From an uncultured Lachnospiraceae bacterium (GTDB lineage: Bacteria; Bacillota; Clostridia; Lachnospirales; Lachnospiraceae), in the NCBI GenBank assembly GCA_937885345.1, contig CAKZZH010000066.1:1-6024 (forward strand): DNA of 6,024 nt, in the 5' to 3' direction. A model generated the notes under the pieces. That model did not search any database. It was not told the DNA's origin and worked only from the letters and a program-made list of their open reading frames with translations. The position numbers were made by a program, and so were the translations under genes. Shown here in pieces: positions 4,415 through 6,024 of this stretch (the first letter of the stretch is position 1; each line of letters opens with the position of its first letter).

Positions 4415-4555
4415 ATGAAGCATATTAAGACAATTACTACCAAGGACCTTAAGGAAACAGTTAAGAAGGGCGGATGCGGCGAATGCCAGACATCATGCCA
4501 GTCTGCTTGCAAGACATCTTGTACAGTAGGTAATCAGAGCTGCGAGAATAATTAG
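4415..4555 (+). CDS. scfA: SCIFF ranthipeptide precursor (six Cys in about 45 residues)
   Basis: This 46-residue peptide begins MKHIKTITTKDLKETVKKGG and has six cysteines at 21, 24, 28, 32, 36 and 43 in the pattern GGCGECQTSCQSACKTSC with TVGNQSCENN after it. This is the SCIFF family, found across Clostridia as one short RiPP precursor beside a dedicated radical SAM enzyme. Residues 1-20 act as leader for recognition; the Cys-rich part is the core, where Cys sulfurs are joined by thioether bonds to non-alpha carbons of other residues. From memory, in the studied C. thermocellum pair a Cys32-Thr37 bond was reported, and both residues are present here. GAGGAGG (4402-4408) ends 6 nt before the ATG. 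A strong promoter and a hairpin after the gene suggest more precursor than enzyme is made. The mature peptide's function is not settled. No protease or exporter lies in the window. Confidence 0.97.
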   Translation: MKHIKTITTKDLKETVKKGGCGECQTSCQSACKTSCTVGNQSCENN

Positions 4556-4578
4556 TTATAGCATTTAGTTAACAGATT

Positions 4579-4630
4579 ATAAGAGAGTGCTACAGTTGGA
4601 TGTAGAATTTCTGTGGCACTCTCTTATTTT
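4579..4630 (+). terminator. 17-bp hairpin between scfA and scfB, probable partial terminator
   Basis: ATAAGAGAGTGC (4579-4590) pairs perfectly with GCACTCTCTTAT (4616-4627). A T-G wobble and ACAG/CTGT extend this to 17 bp (4579-4595 with 4611-4627) around a 15-nt loop, followed by TTTT (4627-4630) and then GGCG. The U-tract is short, so some polymerases should read on into scfB. It would set the precursor-to-enzyme ratio and shield the 3' end of scfA mRNA. Confidence 0.75.
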
Positions 4631-4646
4631 GGCGCAGGAGGGTATT

Positions 4647-6024
4647 ATGATTCACCAGTACAGGAACAATGGCTATAACATTGTTCTGGATATTAACTCT
4701 GGCAGCGTCCACGTGGTTGATGAGATAGTGTATGATATGATCCCTGTTTATGAGGGGAAGACGGTCGATGAGATCGTTGCTCATTTTAAAGGGACTTACA
4801 GTGAAGAGGATCTTCGCGAAGCTTATGCGGAGATTACAGAACTTAAAGAGGCGGGAGTTCTTTTTACCGAAGATATCTATGAGAAGGCTATCGATGCTTT
4901 TACCGATCAGAAGGCCAAGAGCAATATAGTTAAGGCAATGTGCCTGCATATTACTCATGATTGCAATCTTGCCTGCAAATACTGTTTTGCGGAAGAGGGT
5001 AAATATCACGGTGAGAGAGCCATTATGAGCGAGGAGGTCGGCAAGAGGGCACTTGATTTTCTTGTTGCCAATTCGGGAATGAGGCGTAACCTTGAGGTCG
5101 ATTTCTTTGGCGGCGAGCCGCTGCTTAACTGGAAGACCATCAAAGCGCTTGTTGAATATGGAAGAGAACTTGAGAAGACACATGACAAAAAGTTTCGTTT
5201 TACACTTACAACTAACGGCGTGCTTCTCAATGATGAGATAATAGAATATGCAAACAAAGAGATGGGTAATATTGTTCTTTCGGTGGACGGACGTAAGGAT
5301 GTCCACGACAGGATGAGACCTTTCCGTAACGGAAACGGAAGTTACGATCTTATAATGCCCAAGTTCCACAAGGTTGCGGATTCGCGTAATCAGAGCAATT
5401 ATTATGTGCGTGGAACGTTTACACATTATAATCTTGACTTTTGCGATGATGTGCTGAGTCTTGCGGACCAGGGCTTTAAGCAGATTTCCGTTGAGCCGGT
5501 TGTCGCAGAGTATGATATGGATTATGCTCTTAAAGAAGAGGATCTTCCGAAGCTTTTTGATGAGTATGACAGACTTGCGAAAGAGATGATCAAGAGAGAG
5601 AAGGAAGGCAGAGGCTTTAATTTCTTTCATTTTATGGTTGATCTCACAGGCGGTCCTTGCGTATACAAGAGGCTTTCGGGCTGCGGCTGCGGTACGGAGT
5701 ACCTTGCGGTTACACCTTGGGGCGATTTTTATCCCTGCCATCAGTTTGTCGGACATGAAGAGTTCAAGATGGGTGATGTCTTTGAAGGCAAGCTCGATCA
5801 GGATATAAGGACGCGTTTCAATTACAGCAATGTTTACACTAAGGAGAAGTGCAAGGACTGTTTTTGCAAGTTCTACTGCAGCGGCGGATGTGCTGCAAAT
5901 GCGTATAATTTTAATGCAAGCATCGACGAGCCTTATGATATCGGTTGTCAGCTTCAGCGTAAGAGAGTCGAGTGCGCGCTTATGATAAAATGTGCACTTG
6001 CCGAGGAAGGCGTTGAAGCGACTG
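4647..6024 (+). CDS. scfB: Radical SAM/SPASM thioether-forming SCIFF maturase (3' end cut by window)
   Basis: 459 codons are visible and the frame is open to the window edge; from the family's length (about 450 residues) only the last few are missing. ScfB enzymes cleave S-adenosylmethionine reductively and join Cys thiols of the SCIFF peptide to carbon atoms of the core. Residues 1-90 (MIHQYRNNGYNIVLDINSG onward) form a PqqD-like RiPP recognition domain. The radical SAM core follows, with the 4Fe-4S motif C106-NLA-C110-KY-C113, then FFGGEPLLNW and TLTTNG. The C-terminal SPASM domain holds the auxiliary-cluster cysteines: C338, C346, C348, C364, C402, C405, C407, C411, C415 and C434, in blocks such as KDCFCKFYCSGGC. 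AGGAGGG (4636-4642) lies 4 nt before the ATG, and the N-terminus matches the family. It is co-directional with scfA, 91 bp downstream, separated by a hairpin. Confidence 0.97.
   Translation, partial: MIHQYRNNGYNIVLDINSGSVHVVDEIVYDMIPVYEGKTVDEIVAHFKGTYSEEDLREAYAEITELKEAGVLFTEDIYEKAIDAFTDQKAKSNIVKAMCLHITHDCNLACKYCFAEEGKYHGERAIMSEEVGKRALDFLVANSGMRRNLEVDFFGGEPLLNWKTIKALVEYGRELEKTHDKKFRFTLTTNGVLLNDEIIEYANKEMGNIVLSVDGRKDVHDRMRPFRNGNGSYDLIMPKFHKVADSRNQSNYYVRGTFTHYNLDFCDDVLSLADQGFKQISVEPVVAEYDMDYALKEEDLPKLFDEYDRLAKEMIKREKEGRGFNFFHFMVDLTGGPCVYKRLSGCGCGTEYLAVTPWGDFYPCHQFVGHEEFKMGDVFEGKLDQDIRTRFNYSNVYTKEKCKDCFCKFYCSGGCAANAYNFNASIDEPYDIGCQLQRKRVECALMIKCALAEEGVEAT

Noticed and set aside
4590..5756. Long open frame on the minus strand, 388 codons, antisense to scfB
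   Set aside because: The + strand here has an unmistakable radical SAM/SPASM enzyme. The antisense product is rich in Ile, Lys, Asn and His without recognisable motifs and has no ribosome binding site that I can see; it reflects the codon bias of the sense gene.

Overview
The window looks like chromosome from a member of the Clostridia, most likely family Lachnospiraceae. Three things point there: a SCIFF ranthipeptide precursor with its radical SAM maturase, a Lys/Ala-rich protein ending in what I recognise as a DUF6465-type domain, and a preQ1-type leader in front of a QueT transporter gene. Strong AGGAGG-type ribosome binding sites, AT-rich intergenic DNA and a preference for CTT leucine codons fit. 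All recognised genes are on the + strand. I see no mobile element, CRISPR array or rRNA.

Layout. 1-392: a cold-shock protein gene with a promoter and an ~80-nt leader that may hold a 15-codon upstream ORF overlapping the csp start. 393-559: a near-exact 16-nt direct repeat, a candidate promoter and a strong intrinsic terminator. 560-1636: a polytopic membrane protein resembling YhfC-type intramembrane proteases but lacking key active-site residues. 1637-1861: no gene, but a run of hairpins and a 35-bp imperfect palindrome. 1862-2806: an alpha/beta hydrolase of the proline iminopeptidase type whose catalytic serine is glycine and whose histidine is missing. 2929-3360: a histone-H1/LEA-like Lys/Ala repeat protein, followed after 12 nt by tRNA-Leu(CAG). 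3555-3639: a second tRNA-Leu with anticodon AAG, with its own promoter and terminator. 3697-4317: preQ1-I riboswitch candidate and queT. 4357-6024: promoter, scfA (46-residue, six-Cys precursor), a 17-bp intergenic hairpin, and scfB (radical SAM/SPASM maturase), which runs off the end of the window just short of its stop.

How the genes work together. The scfA-scfB pair is one RiPP unit: ScfB is expected to bind the ScfA leader through its N-terminal RRE-like domain and install thioether bridges on the Cys-rich core. QueT is expected to be the substrate-binding component of an ECF transporter for a queuosine precursor, under feedback from preQ1. The two tRNA-Leu genes supply CUG and CUU/CUC decoding. 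The csp, membrane protein, pseudo-hydrolase and Lys/Ala-rich genes appear to be separate transcription units with no evident shared pathway. The least expected features are the two adjacent enzyme-like proteins with degraded active sites, the A34 tRNA-Leu, and the palindrome-rich spacer between the two enzyme-like genes.
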